Assembly: GCA_020081605.1 (NCBI GenBank)
Contig: JAHREC010000011.1
Span: 3,844,001 to 3,908,000, forward strand
Source of the DNA: Albifimbria verrucaria
Lineage: Eukaryota; Ascomycota; Sordariomycetes; Hypocreales; Stachybotryaceae
Length of the DNA: 64,000 bases
Reading direction: 5' to 3'
Shown here: piece by piece, positions 39,908-51,811 of the stretch
How the letters are laid out: every line of letters begins with the position of its first letter
Numbering within the stretch: the first letter of the stretch is position 1
Made by a program: the position numbers and the translations under genes
The notes under the pieces: generated by a model
The model's input: only the letters and a program-made list of their open reading frames with translations
Told to the model about the DNA's origin: nothing
The model's database searches: none

Positions 39908-41182
39908 GGCAGTAAAGGTGAGCCTCCTCCACAAGATATTAGACATGGTAAGAAAATGCTAATATGCGGATAGGTCTGTCGGCTTTTGACAGCACCGGCT
40001 TGACAAGTTGCTTCATGCGAGAGAAACGAAATGAAATGAAGCACACGAGATCAAGACAAAGTCATGAGTGGGTTGAGGGCTTGTAAGAATGTAATGCCCT
40101 CAGAGCCACGGTCACCCGTAGCTACTAAGGAGCTTCATTCGAGAGGTGGATATGGAATTTGATTGCTTGCGTTTATGAAGTTAAATTTCGACAGTCGATC
40201 GCTATGATATTAGTCTAGCAGTCTGGATTCCGGGCTTATGAACACCATCTTTAGACGCGTATTTCTGGGGAGTTCGAAATGGCAGCAACTCCATCTCGAT
40301 AGTACCTCTCCATAGAGAACAGTCTTGAATTAACTCACTACTTCTCTAACATGCGCGTTCCATGACCATTAAGTGCTGTGTATCTTTGCCCTGTAACCTT
40401 GTCTATTCCACATTATGATCAGTGTAACGCATAGTCTACGGTACAGCATATTTAGGTGTGTTTTGGGCTGATATTTGCTACAGATGCGTATCACATACAT
40501 TCTTCCTCCTAGCCTAGCGGTGTTAGTGGTGTCAAGTACATAATACATCTGGTTTCTGCCAGTCAACTGACGAGACATCGTCAGTTGAGCTCCATTAAAC
40601 ATACGTATAAAATGGGTCCCAGGTCAGTTGACTTTGAGAACTACCTTGCCACTATGTGCACGTGGTAAACTTCGCCAGCAAGAAAATTGCCGTATATAAT
40701 GCTGCATAGTTTGAACACTTGTCGTCACATTGATAGGCTAGAGCATATCGAAAACGTAATTTGATGGATATAGGCCGTTGTTAGACCTTAGATGACGATA
40801 GTCATCTTTTCTACATACACTAATGCTGTGGTATCCTTCTATTCCCAAACAATAGCTTGCCCTTGTGCAAGCGATATAAACGCCCTGAGTATTCCCAGTA
40901 TGTACAGCCCCCATTGCTAACATGATAAAACAATCCCAGAATATCCCAAAATCCGATGCTGTTGTGCTAGTCTCATAGCTTCATTACCCAACCAGTTATA
41001 TCCAGATGCATAGACTTCGTCTCGTGTAAGTCTCGTTCAATATAAATCTTCCACTAAATTGTGTGGATCGTAACGAATCATGTTCGTAATTCTCACTTCA
41101 TTCCGCTTTTAGTTTGCCAGGTCTTCCAACAGCTTGCGCCGCAGCTCTGGAAACAGTGGTCATAGATGGCAAAGTAGCTCGT
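39908..41182. other. Intergenic, AT-richer
   Basis: 1.3 kb of 3' flanks between convergent genes. Stop-rich in all frames, no feature recognised. Confidence 0.55.
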
Positions 41183-41338
41183 TTAGACGTGGCTGCTGCT
41201 GCTGGAAGAGCCGGAGCCGGAGCCGACGCTCATGCTCCGCCTGACATTGTGGACCAACCTCCAGATACCGAATGATACCAGGGCGAGGAGGATGAAGAGA
41301 ACGATGATGATGACGGCGATGACGTGATTCCTTTGCAT
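41183..41338 (-). CDS. 51-residue single-pass membrane microprotein
   Basis: One uninterrupted frame on the minus strand from ATG at 41338 to TAA ending at 41183. The product has a short polar start (MQRNHV), one strong hydrophobic helix of about 21 residues (IAVIIIVLFILLALVSFGIW), then a basic flank (RLVHNVRRS) and a low-complexity Gly/Ser tail (SVGSGSGSSSSSSHV). The positive flank after the helix predicts a cytosolic or matrix C-terminus. It is too short for domain assignment. Support comes from the sharply bounded helix with flanking charges, the intact frame, and a CT/A-rich leader upstream. Chance coding cannot be ruled out. Confidence 0.5.
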   Translation of the reverse strand: MQRNHVIAVIIIVLFILLALVSFGIWRLVHNVRRSMSVGSGSGSSSSSSHV

Positions 41339-42202
41339 GGTGGCGGTAGAAGGGCTGCAGAAGGCCCAGCTGTGAAGATGTTGGAGAGGAATGCAGAGTG
41401 AGTTGGGAAAGCTGGAGGGCGTTCCTAGGACCAGGTGGGGTCAAGAGACAGCAGTGGATGAATAGGCGTTGGTTTAGTATGTCTCAACGGTCTTCTCGAT
41501 GGGTTTGTTTGTGGATGTGGAAATTTTCTTGCTTCTGAGATATGCCAAAAGAGTAAAATGGGTACTCAAACAAAGGCTTCGGTACAAGCAAATGTAGCAA
41601 TTGGAATGTGAAGGCAAAGGTAGACGGAGACAGAGGGAGCTGTGAGAGAGCGGCTGATATACTGGTTGCCCCGCCACCGACTTATCAGCAAGTCAATAGA
41701 AATTCGCAAGGCTGGGAGCGGCGTCATCAGACTGGGCCTATCAGCAGCCGCGCCAGTCGCCGGAAGGCCCCACCACGGAGCTATAGTGGGGCACCGTCCG
41801 GGGTTGGGCGTTTTCTTCTTTCTCCCAGCCTCCGGGCGCGTTTCATCGCGGTTGGGCTTACTGACTGACTGATGCGTCACCCAACCCAATCCCACGTACG
41901 ACCAATTCAACGACCAGCGCTGGGTCTGCACGTACCCGCCCAACCTCAGTTTAAGGAAGAAGAAGAGAAAGAAGAAGCCTTGTTCATTATGCTCCTTGGT
42001 CGTACTAACCATCTCTAAGACCAACCGGATGACGCCTCTCGGTATTTCCCCATAACCCTTGATGTCTCGTAAACAGGCCCCCACAGTGAAGCTCCCCGGC
42101 CCACACATGAAATGACTTGTAGCAAACCCATCGCTAGACAGACCACTCCTCTACCCGTGCAATCACCTGCCGCCCATGCTGCTTAGCTTGCGGCTTCCTC
42201 GG
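41339..42202. other. Intergenic
   Basis: Upstream region of the microprotein and 3' flank of HP1. Open frames here have no protein-like character. Confidence 0.5.
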
Positions 42203-43198
42203 TCAGTACGCGGTTGTCCTCCTGATGATCTTTACGTGGCGCTCGTAAAATTGAAGCATCTTTGCCTTGTTAGCATAGCCATCAGCAACCAGGCGAGACT
42301 TTGGCCTACCTTTTGCGGACACTTCTTGTAAATGACTTGTGTGTCGTGCTTCGTCTTATGCCCGTTCTTCCACACAAGATATACGACCAGCTTGCCACTG
42401 CCCTCATCCTCACAAGCGTCTATCGTCGCAATTTCATCCTCCCAGGACCCTGCCGGGGACTCCACTTCTTAACGGTTGCTGGAGGCGTCGATTCTGACGG
42501 GTGCACTCCGTTCTTCCTAGATCGCTTCGTGGCGGCGTTGGGGGTGCCGGTGGAGGGGCGCCCACGTTTCTTGGTTTTGATAGCCTTCTCTGTCTCTTCG
42601 AAGATTTTCTCTCGTCCGCCGATGGATTCGAAATACTCGTTCAAAATGTCCGTGGCCGATTCTCTGAGACAAACGTCAGCTCCACGCCGCAAATACCCAG
42701 CTTGCTACCTCTTGCAACCCACCTGAGATTATCCTCTGGCTCCCAAGTCATGTCCTTCTTGCTATCGTAGCCTTCCCACTTGACGTGGAACTTCAATGAG
42801 CCCTAGCACCTTGTCAACATGTCGAACAGAAGCCGTGCGACCAGACTAGCCACGTACATCTTCGTCAATCATGTGCTTCTTGATGGCTTCGACAACAAAA
42901 CTACCAGCCGTGAGCATGTGACACTCTAGTTCGTACTCGTAGTGCCTCACATATCTTCCCCTTCTTCCTCTTCTTCCTCGCCGTCGTCATCCTCGTCCTC
43001 TTCGTCTTCGTCAACGTTATCGTCGTCGTTTCCCCGTTTTGCGCCTGTAGGCTTGCGCTCGTCGGTCGTTGCATCGTCTTCGGCGCTGATAGATGCGGAC
43101 TTGCGCCCTCGGCGGACTGGAACGGTGAGGTCGACCTCGGACGTCTCTTCGTCGCTTAATGCTTTTTGCGCCTTAGCGGACCTTCCCCGACGCGCCAT
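42203..43198 (-). CDS. HP1: Heterochromatin protein 1 (chromodomain + chromoshadow; one frameshift)
   Basis: Binds H3K9-methylated nucleosomes and recruits DNA methylation or silencing machinery. Minus-strand exons: 43198-42951, 42900-42858, 42802-42723, 42663-42310, 42259-42203. The expected product is 260 residues. The acidic N-terminus ends in an Asp/Glu run. The chromodomain starts at about residue 83: FVVEAIKKHMIDED, LKFHVKWEGYD, MTWEPEDNL, DILNEYFESIGG. A basic AT-hook-like hinge follows (KKRGRPS). The chromoshadow domain is PAGSWEDEIATIDACED, LVVYLVWKNGHKTKH, QVIYKKCPQK, MLQFYERHVKIIR. One G is missing near 42457 (AAGTGG|AGTCC). The last intron ends in GCAAAG, ten bases after a CTAAC branch site. 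The first cage aromatic is Phe where Tyr is usual. Confidence 0.93.
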
Positions 43199-44278
43199 AA
43201 CGCCCAAACAGTGAAATGCGCAAGGTATTGAATCGAAACAAGTTGCATGCGACGCGGTGTACGATGCGGAGTGGGAAAATGTGGTTCTGCGTGAGGCGAG
43301 GCGAGTTGTGTCACGCGTTCAACAAGGCGCGCGTCGCAGCTGGCAGGTGCGAAAGGCTGGCAGGCGCAACCGGCATTGGGAGAGAATACAAGGCAAAACT
43401 GACATACCTGGAGGCATCGTGCAAAAGTGTCAAAGCAATCACAAAGATGCTGTTACCACCACCGGATGTGGGCGCAGATGCGTGCTTCCTCGTTCAACGC
43501 GACAATCGGACGAGGGTGTGAACACTGACCCTTGCGAAGAAGCAGTATCGCCAATCGCACGTCTAGGCAATGGTGCACTAAAGCACAGTGTGCCAGGGCA
43601 TGTATGCAGGAGCCAATGTTCGATTATGTAAGCTTCCAAGTACAGCGATATCCAACATCTTTCACTTGAGTTGAGAACTCTCGTCTCACAGCTCATGACT
43701 TGTACTGTTCTAAAACTGACGCATGATATCATATATATAAAGTCAGTTCAGTTCAATATCAGCCATTCCCCGCAAAACACATGACTGGATACATTTGTGG
43801 TCACAACTGCCACTTCCAGGGCCATTGCGACTCACCCTGCATTACTAACACCAACAGGACCCGGCCAACACGATCACGAACATGCCAAAATTCGTAAATG
43901 CTATTGGTCGCCTCGATATGATACTTGATGAATAGGCTGGCTGTGAAACAAAACCTTTGCTGTTAAAACCTTTGCTGTTACACAGGGAATTGCGCACATC
44001 GTTCTTACTAAAGCACGTGCCTCTCAGTTAATTAGACATCGCATCCTATTACGATCCTGCTCGCAGCAAATGTAGAGTGTTCCAATCAGAAGACGAACCA
44101 AGAATAGCCGCGACGAACTGTAACAAGTCAAAGCAGGGCAACATGGGGGCGCAAATATGAATTCACAATATCAAATAGACGAGCTTCATTTCTCTCTCTT
44201 TCTCCTTTTTCTTCTTCTTTCTTTCTTTCTCCTCTACCCGCTCCATGTATTGTTAATATCCTGAGCTTCAAATGCATC
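43199..44278. other. Shared promoter region of HP1 and the KNH-like gene
   Basis: 1.1 kb between divergent genes. It contains a perfect 15-base duplication (43950-43979) and a long pyrimidine tract at about 44190-44235 just before the ATG at 44279. Confidence 0.55.
43950..43979. repeat. Perfect 15-base direct duplication
   Basis: AAAACCTTTGCTGTT occurs twice back to back. Non-coding. Confidence 0.9.
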
Positions 44279-45460
44279 ATGGTTGTGAAGCCAACGTTGG
44301 CCTTGGCACTCACTTTATGTGCAAGCACTTGGGTTACTGCCACCCTCACTCTCGTCGAAAAAGGCTTTCAGGTTTATAGGGGATCACCATGTACGATACG
44401 ATGGTCAGGTGAAACTGCACCAGTAGATATCTACCTATTGCGGGCCAATGCAGCGAGCGGTACAGGGACCTTGATCGCGAGTAAGTACTCGTCTCGCTCA
44501 TGCTCAGTATTCACTGTTACATGATGTTGACCTGAGCTTGATATAGAATCAGTACAGGAAGGCTCATTCACTTGGACGCCTCCTCATCACAGCCGCTGGA
44601 GGCATACTACTTCACGCTCACTGATAAGAATAAACTTGAAGACTCGAAAATCTGGGCGCTTCAACCAGCCGTGAGTTTAGCCATGGGTACACTCAAAGGA
44701 AGATGCAACCTCCCCTAATGCTTACGGAACAAATTAGATTGTGCCAGTAACTATAATCACGACCACGACATCCAAGTCTACCACAACACTGCCCAGTTCT
44801 TCGTCTATAGTATTGGAGCTGCCCACAGAAATAGATGTAGGCGAATCTGGCATATTGGTAGGGCCAACCGGCATTGCAACAACCAAGATACCCAGCGATG
44901 CATCCAGCACAATAGAAACATCCAAATCTGCCACGATCTCAACCACTTCTTCATCAACAACCAGCAAGATGACTAAAACTGATACATCGATAAATACTCT
45001 TACGATCAATTTATCTTCACTTTCTGCCTCAGCAGGTGGCACGCCGACTTCAATAAGCCAGCCTACGCAACTGCCATCTTCAGAAGGAGGCTTGAGTAAT
45101 GGAGCCAAGATAGGTATAGGCGTCGGTGCTAGCCTGGCCGGACTACTTCTTCTCAACGGCGTCGGGCTCATTATGTACCGGTTTGGCAAACGGTCAATGA
45201 TGGCTCGACCCGAAGTGGCATCTAGCAAAAGGGAAAGTGGATGGCACAAGCCAGAGTTAAGTGGTGATTGCTATTCTATCCAGTCACGGGACTTACACGA
45301 GATGGAAGGGGAATATGGAAATTATGAAGTTGCTACTAACACTGGGTATCATGAAGCTCCTACTGATAATGGGTACAGCGAGCTTGGCACTGGAGCGCCT
45401 GGTCGAAAGTCGCGCGTCATGTCGACAGATTATTCTTTGAAGAAAGAACAATTGGGCTAA
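44279..45460 (+). CDS. Kre9/KNH-like type I membrane glycoprotein (one frameshift)
   Basis: Exons 44279-44480, 44547-44670, 44738-45460. The expected product is 349 residues. Signal peptide MVVKPTLALALTLCASTWVTA. Then an Ig-like KNH/Ser-Thr-rich GPI-protein domain (PF10342 type): GFQVYRGSPCTIRWSGETAP, VDIYLLRANAASGTGTLIA, SVQEGSFTWTPP, YYFTLTDKNK. A Ser/Thr-rich stalk of about 150 residues, probably heavily O-glycosylated, leads to one transmembrane helix (IGIGVGASLAGLLLLNGVGL). A cytosolic tail of about 100 residues carries repeated Gly-Tyr units (NTGYHEAPTDNGYSELG). The layout of ligand domain, stalk, helix and tail resembles wall-stress sensors, but the tail is not that of WSC or Mid2. One C is missing near 44584 (ACGCCTCC|TCA). 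Confidence 0.85.
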
Positions 45461-46247
45461 TATTATGGGAACTTATGTACACTATGTATTATTATAACGA
45501 CTAGAAAGTAGACACGTATAATCAGTTTAATGCTTGGAAGTTCATGAGGTCAGTTACACAGAGAACATCTTCAGCATGCCCTAGATACATTCCCTTTCCT
45601 AACTTACCCTGCAGGGTCAACATCAACGAAACCGACTAGACAAATGCCCTCGAACAGTTTGGTGTGTGAGAAGCTATGGATACCGTCAATTTAAAAACCT
45701 TCTAGAACATTTATAGACGAAGTTTGGCTAGTCAAGTGGGCTTGGGGCACCGTGCGGCCGTTGAGTAACAGAGTTTATGTATCGGTATCACGGATGCTCT
45801 TGGCTTAGTGTATGCATGTCCCAGCTGTAAGCCTTCAACAACGCAAGGGAGACGGCGACGTTGAGTAGCTGCTGTTGTAACACCACGCACTGCTGATCAA
45901 CTTGACCAACTTGGCCAATCCTTCGTCACCTGAACATCCCGTGATCACCAGAAGTTTCGTGTTTTCGGTGTGACCGCCACTCTCAATCATTAATTCGACT
46001 GTCCCCATGATCTCAATTGTTGAGAGCATCGGGCTCCATCGACAGGCATCCGCCCTGAAGAACACACAGAAACAATACTCACATTTATGCGAGTCTCAAG
46101 TTATTGTTTACCGACAAGGTCCAGTGCCGTCAAACGGAATAGACGTCTTGGTGAATCTAGGCACTATCATATAAACCTGGGTACCTCTTGTCAGTTCCCC
46201 ACCCTGCTGGTTATGATGACGATAGGCAAAGGTCTATCTCTGACAAG
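45461..46247. other. Intergenic
   Basis: 3' flank of the KNH-like gene and promoter of the GH127 gene. No feature recognised. Confidence 0.5.
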
Positions 46248-48697
46248 ATGAAGATTCTTTTACTTCTTGCTCTGTCAGCCATGGGAAACATCGTAAAGTA
46301 TGTCACGGCAAGAGGTATGCGAAGACCCCAATGATGTGAACGACCGGCGAACTCAGGGTTATTGACACAAACATGCAGAGTTGAAACCCTTCAAATACAA
46401 CAGCCTCCCGCTTGGATCTATCAAAGCTTCGGGGTGGCTCCACAACGAGATTCGTCTCTCAGGAGACGGTCTTGGTGGCCACTTGTATGACTTCTATCGT
46501 TTTGTCCGCCGATCGACCTGGCTCGGGGCGATACCGAGTATAGCGAATTAGCAGAGTCCGCTACATACTGGTTCAATTATATCGTCCCACTCGCATGGGT
46601 ACTCGATGACGATCGCCTCAAGGACCAGGCAAGGGCATTCCTTGACTATACGCTAGAGCACCAAGCCGAAGACGGCTGGTTAGGGCCTGAGAAAACACGT
46701 CAGACCCGTGGTATATGGGCTCGAAGCCTCTTATTCTTTGGATTGATGGTAAGTCCTGTTTGCAATATGCAATGATAATGGGAGTGGTTCTAACTGGAGT
46801 CCACTTGCGTATAGCAATATGCGGAAGCAGATGGCGAACAGACTGAGCGCATCGTCGATGCCATGCACAAATTCGTGCTCCTTGTCCATGCAATGCTCAA
46901 GGACAACTATACGGGCCTTCTAGAAGACAGAAAGAAAGGGGACCACTTTGACCCAGGGGTTTCGGGGTATCACGGAGCCATGAACTGCCTGTCTCACTCA
47001 TGTGGCTCTATGAGAATCATCCCCGCGACATCGGCGACAAGATTTGGGAGACTATGGAACTGATGTTTGAGGGTGGCCAGATTGGTGGGCAGGATTGGAC
47101 CAAGTTCTTCGTGGAGGGTGTCTTCCCTACAAGGGGCACGCCCGACATCAAGACAAGTGGCTTCACCCATGGCGTTAATCTTGCCCAAGGTAAGCTGCTC
47201 TAAAGAATCCATGTTCCGATGAATTTGCTCACCACCCTATTCAGGTCTTAGATATTCCACCGTTTTGTACAGGCTAACTGGTCAGCCGGCTCTCATAAAA
47301 CAAGCATACGACGCCGTCAACTTGACTGTCCGATACCAGACATCCCTATCGGGAACCATCGTGGGAGATGAGCATCTTGGAGGCCTCAGCCCTCAGAGGG
47401 GTAAGTTTGTGATATCCCAAACTAGCTAGGAGGACAAGATGGTTGACTCGCGGCAGCTCCGAGCTATGTATGGCGGTTGAATCAATGTTCTCCTACGCCT
47501 ACCTGTATCGCTTCCACGGAGAAAACTCATTCGCAGACAGGGTTGAGCTTGCTGCCTTTAATGCACTCCCTGCCGGCGTCAGCGAAGATTGTAAATTATC
47601 CGAGCCAGGAGACTGGAGACCTTGCTGCTGACGAGATGTAGGGTGGGCGCATCAATATGTGACCCAGACCAACCAACCCTGGGCGAAACCTCTCAACGGA
47701 AACCCATTCAATAATGTGGTCGACTACGGCAACGTGTTTGGATTGGAACCAAACTTTGTACGTGTCGACGAATCTCATGTCTAATACATCAACTGACATT
47801 GTCCACAGCCATGCTGTACGGTTAATCATCCTCAAGGGTATCCCAAGTTCGTCGCCTCTGCGTTTGTCAGAAAAGGAGACCATGGACTAGTTCATATGCT
47901 ATTGAGTCCTGTCTCAGTTAAGACTACGATTGACAACCAAAATGTGCAAGGTACTGCTAAATTGACAAGTCAGCCCTATGCCCGGGAAGTGCATAAAGCT
48001 GACATGTGTGACGGTAGTCGAGTGCCACACAGGCTACCCTTTCTCGGACATCCTGAAGTACTCAATCCAGTCGGATACTGACTTCGATTTCTTTATTCGC
48101 GTCCCAGAGTGGACTGTGAAAGACAGGGCGAGTATCCAAGTCGGCAATGCCTCGGCCAAATCGCTCGAGCCGGACGATTCGAGTCTGCAGCAAGTCAGAA
48201 TCCTTAAGGGGCTCACCGAGCTCTCTGTGCACTTCGCCATGGAAACCAAGACAGTGCAACGGGACGATTCCGTTGCCATATACCACGGGCCCCTTCTGTA
48301 CGCGGCTGATATCGAATGCAAGTCAACCTCATTTACGCCACTGAACTATGTAGATCGCAAGCCCCTGCCAGATTCCGAACTCGATCCTCGCTCCCACGAC
48401 TGGGAGCTTGTGCCAACAGGAGAGTGGCGTTACGCAATTGACCTATCCACGGTTGCAGTTGAACGCGTTGAAGGAGAGGACGCGGAATTGCCCAGCCAAG
48501 TCTTCTCACGCAGCAACCCACCCGTAAGTCTTTTTGTGGATGCATACCCAGTTGACTGGCCGGAGGATCGTGGCACTGCGGCTGTACCGCCAACACACCC
48601 AACAGTGGACGGTAGCAAGAAGACGAGGCTCAAGTTGATCCCATTTGGCGCAGCCAAGTTGCATGTTGCGCAATTCCCAGTTGCCAGATTGGGATGA
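46248..48697 (+). CDS. GH127 (DUF1680) beta-L-arabinofuranosidase-like glycosidase (several frameshifts)
   Basis: Secreted or periplasmic hydrolase of plant-type arabinofuranosides. Exons: 46248-46314, 46379-46748, 46815-47189, 47245-47400, 47457-47590, 47642-47757, 47809-48697. The product is about 690-700 residues. Signal peptide MKILLLLALSAMG. Family blocks: LPLGSIKASGWLHNEIRL, LSGDGLGGHLYDFYRF, DGWLGPEKTRQTRGIWAR, VGDEHLGGLSPQRG, SELCMAVESMFSYAYLY, WWAHQYVTQTNQPW, PCCTVNHPQGYPKF. The E-X-C of SELC and the CC pair match the Zn-binding Glu/Cys3 centre of GH127, with one Cys of the pair as nucleophile. Missing bases near 46526, 46993 and 47457. Near 47955-47990 the frame moves by one: an extra C in GCCCGGG, or an unrecognised intron from about 47943. 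Confidence 0.87.
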
Positions 48698-51600
48698 AGG
48701 TGGCCGAGACTGTTTTGTAATTGGGCAGAACCACCCCGGCCACTGTTTGATGAATGATTCCCCAACGCCCGGAATGTATGGAGGTTGCACGGCAGGCCAT
48801 GCGTTGGCAAAAGCTGAGGAGACGGCGTATGTGACAGAACGCAACCTCTACAACATGGCTACAGGTTGATACACCAGCGGAATTGTTGTTGAAAGGAGTT
48901 GATGAAGCTTTACGAAAACTACTTCCAATATTGGTTTCATGAGTGCAGGAGTTTTATGAGATCCTGTTCCTTCATACCTCAAGGCTGACTGACCGGTATT
49001 TGTGATCCTTGTGGTTCTTGAGCTGGTGAGGCTTCCACATATCTGCCCAACGAACCATGCTTCAGTGAACTTGCTCATGATAGGTCTGTCGCGCCTGTGT
49101 CAGAAGACCGGCGTTTGCATAAAGGTGACAAATACCGGACTCTGGATCAGACCTGTGCTGATGAACCTCCGCATCAAGAATATGGGTGTCATGGAGCAGA
49201 CACCCACGAATGTGTACAACCGAAAGATTGTTATTTTGATGGGATTGGCTGGATCGTAGACGAATCTCTCGATCATACTCCTTACATCTACGTGACGTAG
49301 GACGTCCACGTCCTTTGACTGAGCGTAGCACAAGAGCTCGTCGAGGCGCAACTGAGCCCACTTCTAGACCCAAAGTGTCTGAAAGCACAAGCCATCTATG
49401 GTCAGACAAGAAACGTGCATCTGATTTCACAAAAATAACCCACCTGAGTGACGAGAATACTGCAAGGTGAAAGAAACACTGTTTGTGGCGCCGGGAAATG
49501 CCCCGATTACGCCCAAGCTTGACGATGCAGATCGAGGGACATAGGCACTAGGCATGCATGCTTCGTCCCTAGCAACTCTCATATGAATGGCCGACAGAGT
49601 CTGCATGATGGTCGAAAGGGGCTGCAAGTGTATCTCGGTTGGTCGGCCGCCTGCATGCCTCTAGGGCACGGCCAAATCACCCTCGTACAGCTTTCTGGTG
49701 CAGGAAGCCTTGCGCTAACTCCCGTCGTGGCGCGGGAGGAATGGACTATAGCGAGGTGAGTGGACAGGGCATGCTCTTCTGCTGAGCTTGGTCGGGGATG
49801 TTCCGGAGGTGGTGGGGCCGTTGGAAGTCCATGGGGAGAGTAGAGAGAAGAGAGCCCCAAGAGTGCGTGGAAAAAGGAAACGGGTGCAGTGCTATGACCT
49901 TGAATGGAAGGATCAGGATGTTACGATCGAAGGAGTTGGGATCTTGCGAGCAATTGGTCATTGTGGATTCCCCACGCTGAGAGAACAGCTGCAGAAGCGG
50001 ATGGACTACACGATGATGTAGAGGGATGGATGGGTACAAGCGGGAATTGGGAGATGCCCTTACCGCTGGAGCAAATCTCATCTCCCAGTTTCTCCCCAAG
50101 TATAACCCATCCGCGTCTTAAATCAGCTCACGGCATAGGTGGTGGCTGATATAGGCACGGTATCATGCAAGCCAATTACACGTCTTGTCTGGGTTCAACA
50201 CTGGATGCAATTGTCGAGCCGCGGTCCAACCGATGAACGCATGAGATTGCTGGAACGAGTATCAAGTGTGGTGTCTCGCAATTGCGTGCTTATCAGTTCC
50301 TGGACCCATTAAAGGCATTTCAGCCCTGTGTAGTGGTAAGTCGCTAGGACTTCCCTGTCTTACCAGGTTGATCTCCCGACGTGCCCCTGTGGCTCGACTG
50401 TTTGGTTTGGATTCAGGCCTGTCGAGGGCTGTTTGGCATGACAATTGGAGCCGCTGGGACTCAATGACAATTTATCAAAGGAAAGGCTCAGAGCGGCAGT
50501 TTGGTACGACTTCGGCGTGTAGCTGAGGGAGGTGCAGCGAGAATAAGCGAGCGCGACGGGGAATAGGGAAGGTTTGGCAATGCGACCGAGCCTCAGCTGG
50601 TTGGCAGCAAGCCATGATGATGCGCCGGGAGATTCTCCTGCGGGTCGTGAGCCAACCGTCTCGTCCCGTATCTTAGCTCGGACACTGAGCCGTTCCTCTT
50701 CCGGGTATTGGTCGTAGGAGCGGGATGTGGGATCTGGAGCAGGTAAGTTAGATGCTGCCCGGTGTTTTTTCATTGCTCATTCCCCTAACACGGTCTGTCA
50801 CAATCCTTAAAATTATTCATGGGACCGAGGGTCACATCCCGTCGGGTTGGGCCCAAGCTTCTCACACAAGGCTCTTCCACTGGGCGATCGGCAGCACTAG
50901 CTCACCCGCCGGAAGACCTGCCCTGAGCTCCCGCGCTTCCCCTGGGTTTTTCTTCTGATTGCTGCTTGTCGTCTCGTCTCCTGAACGGGGAAAGGTTGTC
51001 TACCTTACTGGACCATTGGACGGCGCCACTGCTTGAGGTTTGGGCGGCCCCGGTTTCGCGCTGCTAGCGGCTGCGGTAGGACTGGGCCGGGGAAGAGAGG
51101 AAACGAGACGACGGAAGCCTTTCTTGTATAGCAAACAATTGATTAGCGGAAGCACAGCAAGACGTGGAAGGGAGGGGCGTGCAGCGGTTCGTCGTGGACT
51201 GTTCATGTTTCCGAGGTGTGAGACGAGGGAGCAGAGGGAGAGAGTGTGGGGGGCGTGTGTTCTGTCTGTGCTGTATCGGCCGTTCTGCTAAGGTTGATTC
51301 CACCCCTGAGAAAAAGGATACAGGTCAGGGTTACCTTAATAAAAAAATCGAAACCGAAAAAAGAGAAGGGGAAAAGAGAGAAGGAGAAAAGGGCATCATC
51401 TCCTTCCTGCTCCTCTTCGTCACCTTCATTTCAACTTGACTTTTCTCCACTTGCCTCTTCTTTGCACGCCTCACAGAAGGAAGGAGTACCGGGCCATGTA
51501 AAGAGGACCTTTTTCCTTACTCTCTTGCTCGCTCGCGGCAGCTCGTTTCTCACCTGCATATCCGCAGCCCTGCCCAAAGGAGCTGATCCATTTGGCCTCC

Positions 51601-51811
51601 AGACTTGGGCCAACATTGAATCCTCCACCACACTCTTTTGCTGCTTCAATTCCTCCTCGTGGCCCTCTTCACGGGACCCTTTCGATTCATACGCTCCTTA
51701 TGAACCCTCGTTTGCATCGCTCCACCCCAGGAGCCGCACGCCGACCTTCGCTATAAACCTCCTTTCCCACCTCTTCAGTCCCTCCTTTATACGACAGACC
51801 TTCAAGCTGCC
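48698..51811. other. Stretch without a confident gene (3.1 kb)
   Basis: 3' flank of GH127 and a long leader of the zinc-motif gene that is CT-rich from about 51400. On the minus strand at about 49100-49350 and 49440-49600 there are protein-like segments (RLDELLCYAQSKDVDVL, SSLGVIGAFPGATNSVSF) separated by a GTGGGT..TTTCAG pair. I cannot join them into a known family. Confidence 0.4.

Noticed and set aside
51246..51811. Long open frame upstream of the zinc-motif gene start
   Set aside because: Pyrimidine-rich leader giving a Ser/Pro/Phe-rich translation; better explained as 5' UTR before the ATG at 51812.
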